From Treponema sp. (lineage in GTDB: Bacteria > Spirochaetota > Spirochaetia > Treponematales > Treponemataceae), in the NCBI GenBank assembly GCA_024402475.1, contig JAKSTQ010000024.1, positions 1 to 32,776 of the forward strand: 32,776 nucleotides of DNA. The letters run 5' to 3'. The notes beneath the pieces were generated by a model. It was not told where the DNA came from and searched no databases. It saw nothing but the letters and a program-made list of their open reading frames with translations. The stretch's first letter is position 1. Each line of letters opens with the position of its first letter. The translations under genes and the position numbers were made by a program. This document shows, piece by piece, positions 7,086-16,183 of this stretch.

Positions 7086-9079
7086 TTTCCGTATGTTTTT
7101 TCTATATCAAGAATTTTATCACGAACTGCTGCAGCCTTTTCGTATTCAAGACAGTCTGCGTATTGTTCCATCTGTTTTGTAAGTGCTGCAATAAATTTTT
7201 TTCTTTGTGCCGGAACAAAAAGATTCATCGTTTTTTGAAGAACATCTACTTCAACTTCGACTGTATCTTTTGCTTCTGTCTTTTCATGTTCGAGAATATC
7301 TTCAACTGCCTTTGCAATTGTTTTTGGTGTAATTCCGTGTTCCTTGTTGTAGGCTTCCTGAATGGATCTGCGGCGGGCTGTTTCTGTGATTGCTTCTTCC
7401 ATTGCCTGACTTTTACGGTCGGCGTACATTACAACTTTGCCTTCTGAGTTGCGGGCTGCTCGTCCGATAATCTGAATCAAACTTGTTGTAGAACGCAAAA
7501 ATCCGATCTTGTCTGCATCAAGAAGTGCAATGAATGAAACTTCCGGTAAGTCGATTCCTTCTCGCAAGAGGTTGATTCCGATGAGGACATCTATTTCTCC
7601 TGAGCGCAGGCTTTTCAATATTTCGACGCGTTCAAAGGTGTCAATTTCGCTGTGGATATATTTTACTTTAAGGTCAAGTCCCAGAAGATAATCTGTAAGG
7701 TCTTCTGCCATTTTTTTTGTTAAGGTCAGAATCAGCGAGCGTTCATGGCGCTCAATTCGTTCTTTAACCTCGCGGTAAATGTCTTCCATCTGACCTTCAG
7801 AAGGGCGCACTTCTACTATCGGATCCAGAAGTCCTGTAGGGCGGATGATCTGTTCAACTACAAGGCTGCTTTTTTCAAGTTCTTCTTTTCTTGGTGTTGC
7901 GGTAACATAAATTACCTGATTCATCTTTTTTGAGAACTCATCAAATTTTAATGGTCTGTTATCAAGTGCGCTGGGAAGGCGGAATCCAAAATCTATAAGA
8001 TTCTGTTTGCGGCTTCTGTCTCCTTCGTACATTGCTCCGACTTGCGGTACTGTAACATGTGCTTCATCTATCATGCACAGAAAGTCATCCGGAAAGTAGT
8101 GAAGGAGTGTTGTTGGTGGAACGCCCGGAGCACGGTTTGCAATTGGTGCTGAATAATTTTCAATTCCGGAACAGTATCCCATTTCTTTCATCATTTCGAT
8201 GTCGTATGTCGTTTTGGTTTTAAGGCGTTCTGCTTCGAGAATTTTCCCCTGACCGCGAAGCACTTCAAGGCGGTCGTCAAGTTCTGCCTGAATTCTGTCG
8301 CATGCCTGATACAGCATGTCCTGTGGAACGACAAAGTGTTTTGACGGATAGATAACAGTCTCCTGAAGGTCTTCCTGTGTTGCTCCTGTAATTGCGTTAA
8401 AGCGTTTGATTTTTACTACCTGATCCCAGTCAAGTTCGATTCTGTAGGCTTCGTCTGTTTCCATGTACGGCGGAAAAATATCCATTACATCGCCTTTGAT
8501 CCTGAATGTTCCCCGTTCAAGTACTATGTCATTCCTATGGTACTGCAATGATACAAGCTGTTTTGCAAGGTCGCTAAAGTCAAGTGAATCGCCGCATTCT
8601 ATATGTATGCGCATGTCCTTGTAAAGTTCAGGCATACCAAGACCATAGATGCAGGAAACTGTTGCAATTACGATAACGTCACGGCGTTCCATAAGGCTGT
8701 AAGTTGCCTTAAGTCGCAGGCGGTCAATTTCATCATTTACTGAAGAATCTTTTTCGATGTAAAGATCCCGGGCTGGAATGTATGCTTCTGGCTGATAATA
8801 GTCGTAATAAGAAACAAAATATTCAACGGCGTTTTCAGGAAAGAAGTTTTTGAATTCCTTGTAAAGCTGTGCAGAAAGAGTTTTGTTGTGACTGATTATC
8901 AATGTTGGCCGCTGAATCTTTTCAATGATTTTTGCCATTGTAAAAGTTTTTCCGGAACCTGTGATACCTTTTAATGTCTGGAACTTATTCCCGGCTAAAA
9001 AACCGTCTGCAAGTTTCTGGATTGCCTGGGGCTGGTCGCCCGATGGTTCAAATGGTGAATGTACAACAAATTTTTTCAC
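7082..9079 (-). CDS. uvrB: Excinuclease ABC subunit UvrB
   Basis: 665 residues, full length. It has Walker A GSGKT at 41-45, the damage-probing beta-hairpin YYDYYQPEAY at 91-100, a DEAH box (MIDEAH), helicase motif VI (IQIIGRAARN) and a C-terminal UVR motif (about 630-660) that contacts UvrC. UvrB verifies DNA damage in nucleotide excision repair. The start is GTG, with AAGGAG seven bases upstream. It follows htrA by 26 bp and overlaps the next gene by four bases, so repair and envelope stress genes share a transcript. Confidence 0.98.
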   Translation of the reverse strand: MKKFVVHSPFEPSGDQPQAIQKLADGFLAGNKFQTLKGITGSGKTFTMAKIIEKIQRPTLIISHNKTLSAQLYKEFKNFFPENAVEYFVSYYDYYQPEAYIPARDLYIEKDSSVNDEIDRLRLKATYSLMERRDVIVIATVSCIYGLGMPELYKDMRIHIECGDSLDFSDLAKQLVSLQYHRNDIVLERGTFRIKGDVMDIFPPYMETDEAYRIELDWDQVVKIKRFNAITGATQEDLQETVIYPSKHFVVPQDMLYQACDRIQAELDDRLEVLRGQGKILEAERLKTKTTYDIEMMKEMGYCSGIENYSAPIANRAPGVPPTTLLHYFPDDFLCMIDEAHVTVPQVGAMYEGDRSRKQNLIDFGFRLPSALDNRPLKFDEFSKKMNQVIYVTATPRKEELEKSSLVVEQIIRPTGLLDPIVEVRPSEGQMEDIYREVKERIERHERSLILTLTKKMAEDLTDYLLGLDLKVKYIHSEIDTFERVEILKSLRSGEIDVLIGINLLREGIDLPEVSFIALLDADKIGFLRSTTSLIQIIGRAARNSEGKVVMYADRKSQAMEEAITETARRRSIQEAYNKEHGITPKTIAKAVEDILEHEKTEAKDTVEVEVDVLQKTMNLFVPAQRKKFIAALTKQMEQYADCLEYEKAAAVRDKILDIEKTYGK

Positions 9080-9105
9080 AAGGCGACTCCTTAAGTAAAA
9101 TTATT

Positions 9106-10362
9106 TTAACGGCTGTTATTCTGTGGTTCTTCAAGTTTTACAGGGAACTGCAGGTTTTTGCCGTTACGTCTTACAGTAACTGTAACCGTTTCTCCAGGGC
9201 GTTTGTCTTCAAGTAAAGAAAAATAATCTGCAAGAGAAGCAACTTTGTCTTTGTTGATTGCGATGATTATGTCTCCGCCAAGATAGATTGTGCGGGGATT
9301 TCTTGTTCCGTAGCGGACCGGCTGTGTTCCTGCCTTAATGCCTGCTTTTTCTGCGTTTCCGTTTTGAGTAATCTGTGAAACAAGTACGCCGTAATTAATA
9401 TCAAGGCGTGCGTAATTTGCAATTGCGTTATTGAGCTGAACAAGATTTGCCTGAATGATTCCGCGGCGTACTTTCCCATATTCCAGAAGATCGTTAACAA
9501 CGCGTGCTGCTGTGCTTGCCGGAACTGCAAATCCTACGCCGGCTGAGTTTCCGCTGGAAGAATAAATCATTGTGTTGATGCCGATCATTCTTCCGTTGGA
9601 GTCGAGCAGCGGGCCTCCTGAGTTTCCTGGGTTAATCGAAGCATCTGTCTGAATCATATTGCGGATGATTGTATTGTTTGAGTTTTGAATCGGGCGTCCA
9701 AGTCCAGAAACGATTCCTGTTGTCATTGTGCGTTCAAGACCAAAAGGGTTTCCGATTGCGATAACTTTCTGTCCGACCTTAAGGTTGTCAGAGTCACCGA
9801 ATGAAATTGTTTTCAATACAGTTCCTGCAGGCGGAGTAAATTTCAAGACTGCGATATCACTTTCAATATCGGTGCCTACAACAAATCCTTCGTACTGTGT
9901 TCCGTCGCTCAGGGAAATATAAATCTTTGATGCGCCGTTAATTACATGAACATTTGTTACTACATATCCGCGGGAATCAATGATTGACCCTGAGCCGGAT
10001 CCGCCGTTTTCTACAACCGGTTCAAGAAACCAGTTGACGCCTGTAACCTGTGTGTTGATGTTGACTACGCTTTCGTTACAAAGATCGTAAACGCTGATAT
10101 TCTGAAGTTCGTCATAACTGTATTTTAAATCGCCGCTTTTTACTTCTATAGGAATTGCGGAACTTTCTTCTGCTGGTACGAGTTCTGACATGCTGCTGTC
10201 AGAATTCTGTTCCTGTGTTCCCTGTTCCTGAATGTTCTGTTCATTGGAAGGCTTTGCAGTTTTTTTATTTATAGTAATAAAAACAATTGATGTAAGTAAA
10301 ATTGCCGATGCCGCAGAAATAACTGCAGTTCGGATCATATGATTTTTTGAGTATAATTTCAT
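9106..10362 (-). CDS. htrA: HtrA/Deg-family periplasmic serine protease
   Basis: 418 residues. An uncleaved-looking membrane anchor (about 11-31) precedes a Gln/Ser/Glu-rich linker and a trypsin-like domain with the complete triad His139 (TNVHV), Asp169 (ESDIAVL) and Ser248 (GNSGG). A single PDZ domain occupies roughly 300-400. These proteases degrade misfolded envelope proteins. One PDZ domain and an N-terminal anchor fit the DegS/HhoA-like architecture better than two-PDZ DegP. The ATG has no Shine-Dalgarno site and a -10 box ends six bases before it, so the mRNA is probably leaderless. It heads the operon with uvrB and the hydrolase. Confidence 0.93.
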   Translation of the reverse strand: MKLYSKNHMIRTAVISAASAILLTSIVFITINKKTAKPSNEQNIQEQGTQEQNSDSSMSELVPAEESSAIPIEVKSGDLKYSYDELQNISVYDLCNESVVNINTQVTGVNWFLEPVVENGGSGSGSIIDSRGYVVTNVHVINGASKIYISLSDGTQYEGFVVGTDIESDIAVLKFTPPAGTVLKTISFGDSDNLKVGQKVIAIGNPFGLERTMTTGIVSGLGRPIQNSNNTIIRNMIQTDASINPGNSGGPLLDSNGRMIGINTMIYSSSGNSAGVGFAVPASTAARVVNDLLEYGKVRRGIIQANLVQLNNAIANYARLDINYGVLVSQITQNGNAEKAGIKAGTQPVRYGTRNPRTIYLGGDIIIAINKDKVASLADYFSLLEDKRPGETVTVTVRRNGKNLQFPVKLEEPQNNSR

Positions 10363-10368
10363 TGTGTT

Positions 10369-10397
10369 ATTTTATGCTTTTATTGGAATTGTGTCTA
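10369..10397 (-). promoter_or_regulatory. htrA promoter, leaderless type
   Basis: Minus strand TAGACA (10397..10392), 17-bp spacer, TAAAAT (10374..10369), then six bases to the ATG. The first three bases of the -35 box are the TAG stop codon of the upstream lipoprotein gene. Confidence 0.6.
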
Positions 10398-10799
10398 TTT
10401 ACCGGATAACTTTGAATTGTTCAGGTAATAGAACTGTTTCCGGTCACTTTCGACCTCAATCATGTATTTGCGGATATTGACTTTTTCATTGTCTGAATAA
10501 GTCTTGAACTGAAGAATGTAAATTCCCGGCATGAGATTCTTTATTTCAATCGGTGTCTGTCCCTGATAGTTTGAATTAAGATAAACTTCTGAGCCTGCAG
10601 TTTCTGTACTGATTGAAATGCAGCCTTTGTTCTGATTGTAGGATTCAAGGCGTTCAGGTTTGAGTACTGCATCCTGAACATAAACGTCTTCTTTTTCTAC
10701 AGGCTTTTTAGGTTCCGTCGGATTTTCTGTCCATTTAAAAGAAGCACATCCGGATAGAATTAAAAGAACCAGAATCTGTAATACAAAAAGCTTTTTCAT
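10395..10799 (-). CDS. PEGA-domain lipoprotein
   Basis: 134 residues. The start at 10799 gives a lipoprotein signal peptide, MKKLFVLQILVLLILSGC, with the lipid-attachment Cys18; an upstream ATG at 10952 would bury this signal and overlap the divergent GH2 gene. The C-terminal half fits a PEGA domain, with the pattern of a structural repeat (EVYLNSNYQGQTP, then NLMPGIY). PEGA domains occur in cell-envelope proteins and are thought to bind or support surface structures. No Shine-Dalgarno site is present. Role unknown; it may help anchor something at the envelope. The protease gene follows but has its own promoter. Confidence 0.8.
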   Translation of the reverse strand: MKKLFVLQILVLLILSGCASFKWTENPTEPKKPVEKEDVYVQDAVLKPERLESYNQNKGCISISTETAGSEVYLNSNYQGQTPIEIKNLMPGIYILQFKTYSDNEKVNIRKYMIEVESDRKQFYYLNNSKLSGK

Positions 10800-10806
10800 A
10801 AAAATA

Positions 10807-10835
10807 ATTTTACCACGAAAGCCGCATATTATGAA
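10807..10835 (-). promoter_or_regulatory. PEGA lipoprotein promoter, leaderless type
   Basis: Minus strand TTCATA (10835..10830), 17-bp spacer, TAAAAT (10812..10807), then seven bases to the ATG at 10799. This also supports the shorter start. Confidence 0.5.
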
Positions 10836-10865
10836 GTGGATAGTGTCGAAAAATAATTTATTCTC

Positions 10866-10895
10866 TTGACAGTTATGCACGGTTAGAATAAGAAT
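10866..10895 (+). promoter_or_regulatory. GH2 gene promoter, probably leaderless
   Basis: TTGACA at 10866..10871 and AAGAAT at 10890..10895 with an 18-bp spacer, seven bases before the ATG. The -10 is weak (4 of 6), so this is the least certain of the leaderless-type promoters. Confidence 0.4.
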
Positions 10896-10902
10896 CTTAA
10901 TT

Positions 10903-13287
10903 ATGAAAACATATATTAACAGCGACTGGCAGTTCGTAGAAGAATTTGACAAAAAACTTTTACAGCCGGCATTGAAAAAATCAGATTTAAAAAGTTCCAG
11001 GGTTGTTTCTATTCCCCATACAGTGGCAGAAACCCCTTTTAATTATTTTGATGATAAACTTTATCAGAAGGTAAGCGGTTACCGTAAAACCTTTAAGACT
11101 GCTGCTTCGTGGAAAAACAGCAGAATCTTTGTAACTTTTGAAGGCGCTGCTCAGGAATCAACTGTTTATTTCAACGGTAAACAGCTGGGCGTTCATTCCT
11201 GCGGCTATACTGCATTCACTTATGAATTGACTGACCTTCTTTCTCCTGCAGGAAAAGAGAATGTGCTTGCAGTCAAACTTGATTCCAGGGAATCCCTTGA
11301 TATTCCTCCTTTTGGATTCGTAATTGACTATATGACTTATGGCGGTATTTACCGTGATGTTTATATAGAAGAAAAACCTCAGGATTTCATTAAGGATGTG
11401 TTCGTTCATTCAAAAGAAAAAAAGCTTCTTATTGAAGTTACTGCTGACAAAAAGATGAAGCCGGGTGCTAAGGTCAATGCCGGTCTTGTCTGCGGAAAAA
11501 ATCTTTACAATGCTCAGGTTGAATTCCCTCAGGCAAAAACTGATAAAGTGACTCTTGAACTTACTGCTGATAAATGCGAATTATGGTCTCCGGAAAAACC
11601 TGTTCTTTATAATGTTGAAGTTATTCTCAGCGACGAAAAAGGTAAGGCTCTTGATAAGAAAGCTGTAAAATTCGGTTTCAGGGATATTGAATTCAAGGCT
11701 GACGGTTTTTATCTTAACGGCAAAAAATATCGTATCCGTGGTCTTGACCGTCATCAGTCCTATGCTTACCTCGGATATGCTCTTCCTGCAAGTGCCCAGA
11801 TTTTTGACGCAAAAGTCCTTAAATATGAACTTGGCCTTAACGCCGTTCGTACTTCTCATTATCCTCAGTCCCAGGATTTTATCAATGCCTGTGATGAACT
11901 TGGACTTCTGGTTTTTACAGAAATTCCTGGCTGGCAGCATATCGGTAGCAGTAACAAGTGGCGTAACCAGGCTGTCCGTAATGTAGAAGAAATGGTTTTG
12001 CAGTACCGCAATCATCCTTCTATCATTCTCTGGGGCGTTCGTATCAATGAATCTCCTGATGACGATGAACTTTATGAGCGTACAAATCAGGCTGCCCATG
12101 CGTTAGATCCAAGTCGTCCTACAGGCGGCGTCCGATGCATTAAAAAAAGCAGTCTGCTTGAAGATGTCTATACTTACAATGACTTTGTTCATAATGGAAT
12201 CCGTCCCGGCTGCGAACCTAAAAAGGCTGTTACTTCCGATATGAGCAAAGGCTATCTCATAAGTGAATATAACGGTCATATGTATCCTGTAAAAATTTTT
12301 GATGATGAAATTCAGCGTACAAATCATGCAATCCGTCACGCAACCGTAATTGATGCTGTTGCAGGAAAACCTGATATTGCAGGTTCCTTTGGCTGGTGTG
12401 CCTTTGACTATAATACTCACGAAGATTTTGGTTCCGGTGACCGTATCTGCTATCATGGTGTAATGGATATGTTCCGTAACCCTAAACTTGCTGCCAGCGT
12501 TTATCAGTCACAGCAGGAAGAAATTCCGGTACTTGAAGTATCAAGTTCAATGGATGTAGGTGAACATCCTGCATGTGTCCGTGGTGAAAACTGGATTTTT
12601 ACCAATGCTGACAGCGTTAAAATGTATTTCAGGGATATTTTTATCTGTGAATATACTGCTTCTCAGTCTCCATTTAAAAACCTAAAGCATGGACCGATTT
12701 TAATCGATGATTATATTGGAGAACGTTTAATCAAAGAAGAACATGTAAGTAAGTCAGTCAGTGATGATATTAAATGTCTTCTTAATTTTGTTGCCATTAA
12801 CGGTCAGGCCGGATATCCTGCAAAACAGCTTTGTGCTGCGTTGAGACTTTTATTTAAGGGATATACCTTTAATAAAATCCGAAAGTTTTATGATTCTTAT
12901 GTCGGAAACTGGGGTGGAGAAGCGTCTGTGTTCAGGTTTGAGGCAATAAAAGACGGTAAAGTTGTAAAAGTTCTGTCTAAAGGACCTGTAAAGTCCTGCA
13001 GCCTTGCAGTTGAGGTTTCGTCAAGGGAACTTGATATAAGCCGTTCGTGGGATGCTGCAGTTGTACGAATCAGCATGAGGGATCAGTTTGGAGATGTTCT
13101 GCCTTACTGCAATGAGGTTCTGGAGCTTGAAGCCAGCGGTGCGGTACAGGTGGCTGGTCCTTCTGTTACTGCATTACGCGGAGGTTTTTCAGGCTGTTTT
13201 GTCCGTACAAATGGGACTAAAGGTAAGGGAACTCTAACTGTTCGTATACAGGATAAGATAGAGAAAATTGACTTTACGGTTAAATAG
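10903..13287 (+). CDS. Glycoside hydrolase family 2 enzyme
   Basis: 794 residues. Order: jelly-roll sugar-binding domain (about 1-160), immunoglobulin-like domain (about 160-265), TIM barrel (about 265-560), then C-terminal beta domains, including one ending near 794. The catalytic pair is visible: acid/base Glu383 in RINES and nucleophile Glu455 in ISEYNGH. GH2 enzymes are beta-galactosidases, beta-glucuronidases, beta-mannosidases and relatives; the sequence does not settle which. There is no signal peptide, so it acts on sugars taken into the cytoplasm. No transporter or regulator lies beside it. The ATG lacks a Shine-Dalgarno site. Confidence 0.9.
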   Translation: MKTYINSDWQFVEEFDKKLLQPALKKSDLKSSRVVSIPHTVAETPFNYFDDKLYQKVSGYRKTFKTAASWKNSRIFVTFEGAAQESTVYFNGKQLGVHSCGYTAFTYELTDLLSPAGKENVLAVKLDSRESLDIPPFGFVIDYMTYGGIYRDVYIEEKPQDFIKDVFVHSKEKKLLIEVTADKKMKPGAKVNAGLVCGKNLYNAQVEFPQAKTDKVTLELTADKCELWSPEKPVLYNVEVILSDEKGKALDKKAVKFGFRDIEFKADGFYLNGKKYRIRGLDRHQSYAYLGYALPASAQIFDAKVLKYELGLNAVRTSHYPQSQDFINACDELGLLVFTEIPGWQHIGSSNKWRNQAVRNVEEMVLQYRNHPSIILWGVRINESPDDDELYERTNQAAHALDPSRPTGGVRCIKKSSLLEDVYTYNDFVHNGIRPGCEPKKAVTSDMSKGYLISEYNGHMYPVKIFDDEIQRTNHAIRHATVIDAVAGKPDIAGSFGWCAFDYNTHEDFGSGDRICYHGVMDMFRNPKLAASVYQSQQEEIPVLEVSSSMDVGEHPACVRGENWIFTNADSVKMYFRDIFICEYTASQSPFKNLKHGPILIDDYIGERLIKEEHVSKSVSDDIKCLLNFVAINGQAGYPAKQLCAALRLLFKGYTFNKIRKFYDSYVGNWGGEASVFRFEAIKDGKVVKVLSKGPVKSCSLAVEVSSRELDISRSWDAAVVRISMRDQFGDVLPYCNEVLELEASGAVQVAGPSVTALRGGFSGCFVRTNGTKGKGTLTVRIQDKIEKIDFTVK

Positions 13288-13293
13288 TTTTCA

Positions 13294-13302
13294 TGTTATA
13301 AT
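13294..13302 (+). promoter_or_regulatory. Extended -10 promoter of the six-helix chemoreceptor
   Basis: TGtTATAAT, a perfect extended -10, just after the GH2 stop codon. The start would fall near 13309, giving a short leader with the GGAGG site. A second TATAAT at 13313..13318 is closer but has no -35. Confidence 0.55.
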
Positions 13303-13332
13303 GGAAAAGTATTATAATCGGAGGATTATCGA

Positions 13333-15186
13333 ATGGCAGATACAATCATTAAACCTTTTTCTAAAAAGGTAGCGTTTTTTTATGCAAATATTTTTGTAGC
13401 CCCTGTAGTAAGCTGCATGGTCTGGTTAAGTTACATTAACGTTGTTCCAGGAGAGGCTTTTTTAAAAGCTATAAAAACACCTTTTTTTCTTGCCTGTGTA
13501 GCTCTTATAATTGCAGCGCTTGCATATTGTTATATTTCTGTAACAAAGCGTATCAGAACTTATGATGGTTCAGAAGAAAAACTTCATAGAATGAATAAAG
13601 CTGCAAAGCGCTATGAATCATTTACATTGATTATGGGCGCTGTAGGTGGATTTATTTATTCTTTCATTTTCAGCATTTCATTTAAGACTGCGGGGGTGGA
13701 ATTCAGATTCCTTCCTGTGTTTCTTGGTTGTGTGGGATGTAACTATCTTTTTGCGTTGTTCTTCTATATTCTTTTTATGCAGAACTTTGAAAACAACCTG
13801 CAGACACTTCCATTCAGATCAGAATACAAATCTCTTCCTCTTACAGTTCGTGCAGTATTTGTTACATTCTTTGGAATTGCAGGTCTTTGCAGCCTTGTAA
13901 TGAGTCCGCTTACAGTTCCTGCTTTCAGAGAAATTCCTGTTGTTACTTTGTACACACATTATGTAGTTCCAGCTCTTATTGGCGGTGCATTATTCATTGT
14001 TTTGTGTACATATCTTTTGAACCGTGCCGTAGCAAAACGTTTGAGTGAAATTGCTTATTTTACAAACTTTATTGCTGACAAAAATTACACAAGCGATAAA
14101 CTTGTTGTTCACAGCCGTGATGATTACGGTGTTCTTATTAACGACCTTAATGATTTCCATGATACAACCCGTACTCTTCTTAAAGGAATCGAAAACTCAA
14201 TTGCAATTTCGATTGGTTCTGCAGAAGATCTTTCTGACAATATGCAGGAAACTTCTGCTTCAATGGAACAGATTATGGCAAACATCAATTCGGTTAAGGA
14301 ACGTGTTGTTAACCAGAGTGCTGGTGTAGAAGAATCTCAGTCAACTGTTGCCAGCATGAACAATCACATTGACCGTCTCCATGAAAATATCGAAGCTCAG
14401 AATTCAAGCGTTGCAACATCTTCATCTGCTGTAGAAGAAATGGTTGCTAACATTCGTTCTGTAACAGATATTCTTGCTCACAACTCACAGAACGTAGAAA
14501 ACTTAAGTCAGGAATCAGAATCTGGCCGCGATAAAATTCATCACTCTGTTGAACTTGCAGATACAATCATTGAAAGTTCTGCAGGTCTTCTTGATGCCAG
14601 CCGTATCATTCAGAATATTGCGTCCCAGACAAACCTTCTTGCAATGAACGCTGCAATTGAAGCCGCTCATGCAGGTGAATCAGGAAAAGGATTTGCGGTT
14701 GTTGCTGATGAAATCCGTAAACTTGCTGAACAGTCTAACAAGCAGGGTAAAGCAATCACAACTCAGCTTAAAGGCTTGCAGGAAGCTATCAATAACGTTG
14801 TAGATAATACAAAAGTTGTTCAGAAACAGTTTGATGTTATTTTTGAGCTTACATCAACAGTTGCCCGCCAGGAAGAAGTTATTAAGAATGCAATGGATGA
14901 ACAGTCTGCAGGTTCTGCTCAGGTTCTCCAGTCATTGAGTGAAATTAAATCTGCTTCAGAAACTGTACGCGCAAGTGCAGATGAACTTAAAGAAGGCGGT
15001 AAACAGATTTCTGATGAAATGGGCATTCTTGCAAATGTTACCCTTGAAATTAACCAGGCAATGCTTGAAATGTCACAGGGTGCAGAAAAGATTGTTGGTG
15101 CTGTAGAAAATGTTAATGTTTCTTCTAACCGCAATACACAGGCTCTTAAAGAACTTGAAGTTGATGTTAAATCATTCAAAGTATAA
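13333..15186 (+). CDS. Methyl-accepting chemotaxis protein with six-helix membrane domain
   Basis: 617 residues. Six hydrophobic helices (roughly 9-35, 44-66, 89-110, 118-141, 160-185, 197-220) have only short connections, so there is no periplasmic sensor domain. A HAMP-like segment follows (about 220-270), then a long coiled-coil signalling domain with the conserved tip around 428-468 ([20 protein letters not shown]). It would report to CheA/CheW at the cell poles, perhaps sensing membrane or energy state through the helices. GGAGG lies upstream of the ATG. A strong terminator follows, so it is monocistronic. The ligand is unknown. Confidence 0.92.
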   Translation: MADTIIKPFSKKVAFFYANIFVAPVVSCMVWLSYINVVPGEAFLKAIKTPFFLACVALIIAALAYCYISVTKRIRTYDGSEEKLHRMNKAAKRYESFTLIMGAVGGFIYSFIFSISFKTAGVEFRFLPVFLGCVGCNYLFALFFYILFMQNFENNLQTLPFRSEYKSLPLTVRAVFVTFFGIAGLCSLVMSPLTVPAFREIPVVTLYTHYVVPALIGGALFIVLCTYLLNRAVAKRLSEIAYFTNFIADKNYTSDKLVVHSRDDYGVLINDLNDFHDTTRTLLKGIENSIAISIGSAEDLSDNMQETSASMEQIMANINSVKERVVNQSAGVEESQSTVASMNNHIDRLHENIEAQNSSVATSSSAVEEMVANIRSVTDILAHNSQNVENLSQESESGRDKIHHSVELADTIIESSAGLLDASRIIQNIASQTNLLAMNAAIEAAHAGESGKGFAVVADEIRKLAEQSNKQGKAITTQLKGLQEAINNVVDNTKVVQKQFDVIFELTSTVARQEEVIKNAMDEQSAGSAQVLQSLSEIKSASETVRASADELKEGGKQISDEMGILANVTLEINQAMLEMSQGAEKIVGAVENVNVSSNRNTQALKELEVDVKSFKV

Positions 15187-15206
15187 TAATTAAAACATAC
15201 AAACTA

Positions 15207-15240
15207 AAAGGGCTGTCTTATGACAGCCCTTTATTTTTTT
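15207..15240 (+). terminator. Intrinsic terminator after the chemoreceptor
   Basis: Perfect 11-bp stem AAAGGGCTGTC (15207..15217) and GACAGCCCTTT (15222..15232), 4-nt loop, then a T-rich run. On the minus strand only four T follow, so any use by the converging ABC operon would be weak. Confidence 0.92.
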
Positions 15241-15259
15241 TGTAAAGCGTTTGTGTTGA

Positions 15260-16183
15260 TTACTCAACCATTATCTGTGCGCCGCTTTCACTTACAAAAT
15301 CATTGAGATTTTTCATGAACCTGTCGCCGTCTTCTTTACTGATTGTAAAAAGATAAGGAGTTTTATTAGAAGTACACAGGTAGCCGTTTTTATAAGGATT
15401 AATTTCAATTTTGATTACATCCTGTGCGGCGTTGATTGTAACGATTGTTGAGTTTTCGTGAATATAATCAACTGATTCATCTGCCCAGTCTTTTGCTTCA
15501 AGAATTGTTATTGAAGAAATCCATTCATTGATTTTTGCTGAATCCAGTTCAACAGGATTTGTATTGTCTGCATTTTTCCACATTACCTGTGCCATTTCGC
15601 CGGTTTTTTCAATTGCCCATTCATTTCCATTTGAATGCTGTATTGCAATTTTGAAAACTTCTGAAATGTTTGTTTTATAAATAACGTAGTCAACAAAATC
15701 ATTTTTGTTTACAGGAAAGTAGGTATTAAGGTTTGCGGCACAAAGATAGATTTCCTTTTTGCCTTCAAATTTAATGTATGTCTGAGATCCTGTCATTGAA
15801 GCTTTTCCAACAAGAAGAACCGGAGCTTTTTTATTTCCTGCAGCAAAAGTAACGCGGACAGGATTTAAAAGACCGTAACGGCTCAAGGTTGCTTCTGAAG
15901 TATCTTTAGAAACAGTATCAAGTACACGAATGTTTTTGTAAGCGTTAATCATATTTTTTACGCTGTCTTCTTTAACAGGAAGTTTTTCGTTTCCGATAAC
16001 CCATTCATCGTTTTCTTTATGCAGGTCAACGCTTTCAGAAATATTTTCAATGCGGATAGAGTCAGGTTCTACTTTTGAAACAATCTTTTTTGCCTTGCCT
16101 GAATTACTCAATGCAAGCTGAAGAATATAAATTACGGATAATGCACAGATTGTGCAAAGCAATGCGATTTTCTTTTTACTCAT
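15260..16183 (-). CDS. DUF4340 membrane-anchored protein of the Gld-like ABC module
   Basis: 307 residues with one N-terminal membrane helix (about 5-26) and an extracytoplasmic region made of repeated beta-strand units, matching the DUF4340 family. Such proteins regularly follow GldG-like genes and are thought to be an external accessory of the ABC complex. It overlaps the preceding gene by eight bases and has its own AAGGAGG site, so the two proteins are probably made in step. It is the last gene of the four-gene unit. No enzymatic motif is visible. Confidence 0.82.
   Translation of the reverse strand: MSKKKIALLCTICALSVIYILQLALSNSGKAKKIVSKVEPDSIRIENISESVDLHKENDEWVIGNEKLPVKEDSVKNMINAYKNIRVLDTVSKDTSEATLSRYGLLNPVRVTFAAGNKKAPVLLVGKASMTGSQTYIKFEGKKEIYLCAANLNTYFPVNKNDFVDYVIYKTNISEVFKIAIQHSNGNEWAIEKTGEMAQVMWKNADNTNPVELDSAKINEWISSITILEAKDWADESVDYIHENSTIVTINAAQDVIKIEINPYKNGYLCTSNKTPYLFTISKEDGDRFMKNLNDFVSESGAQIMVE

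Noticed and set aside
10800..10952. Extended N terminus of the PEGA lipoprotein
   Set aside because: It would hide the lipoprotein signal peptide and run through the divergent promoters and the start of the GH2 gene.
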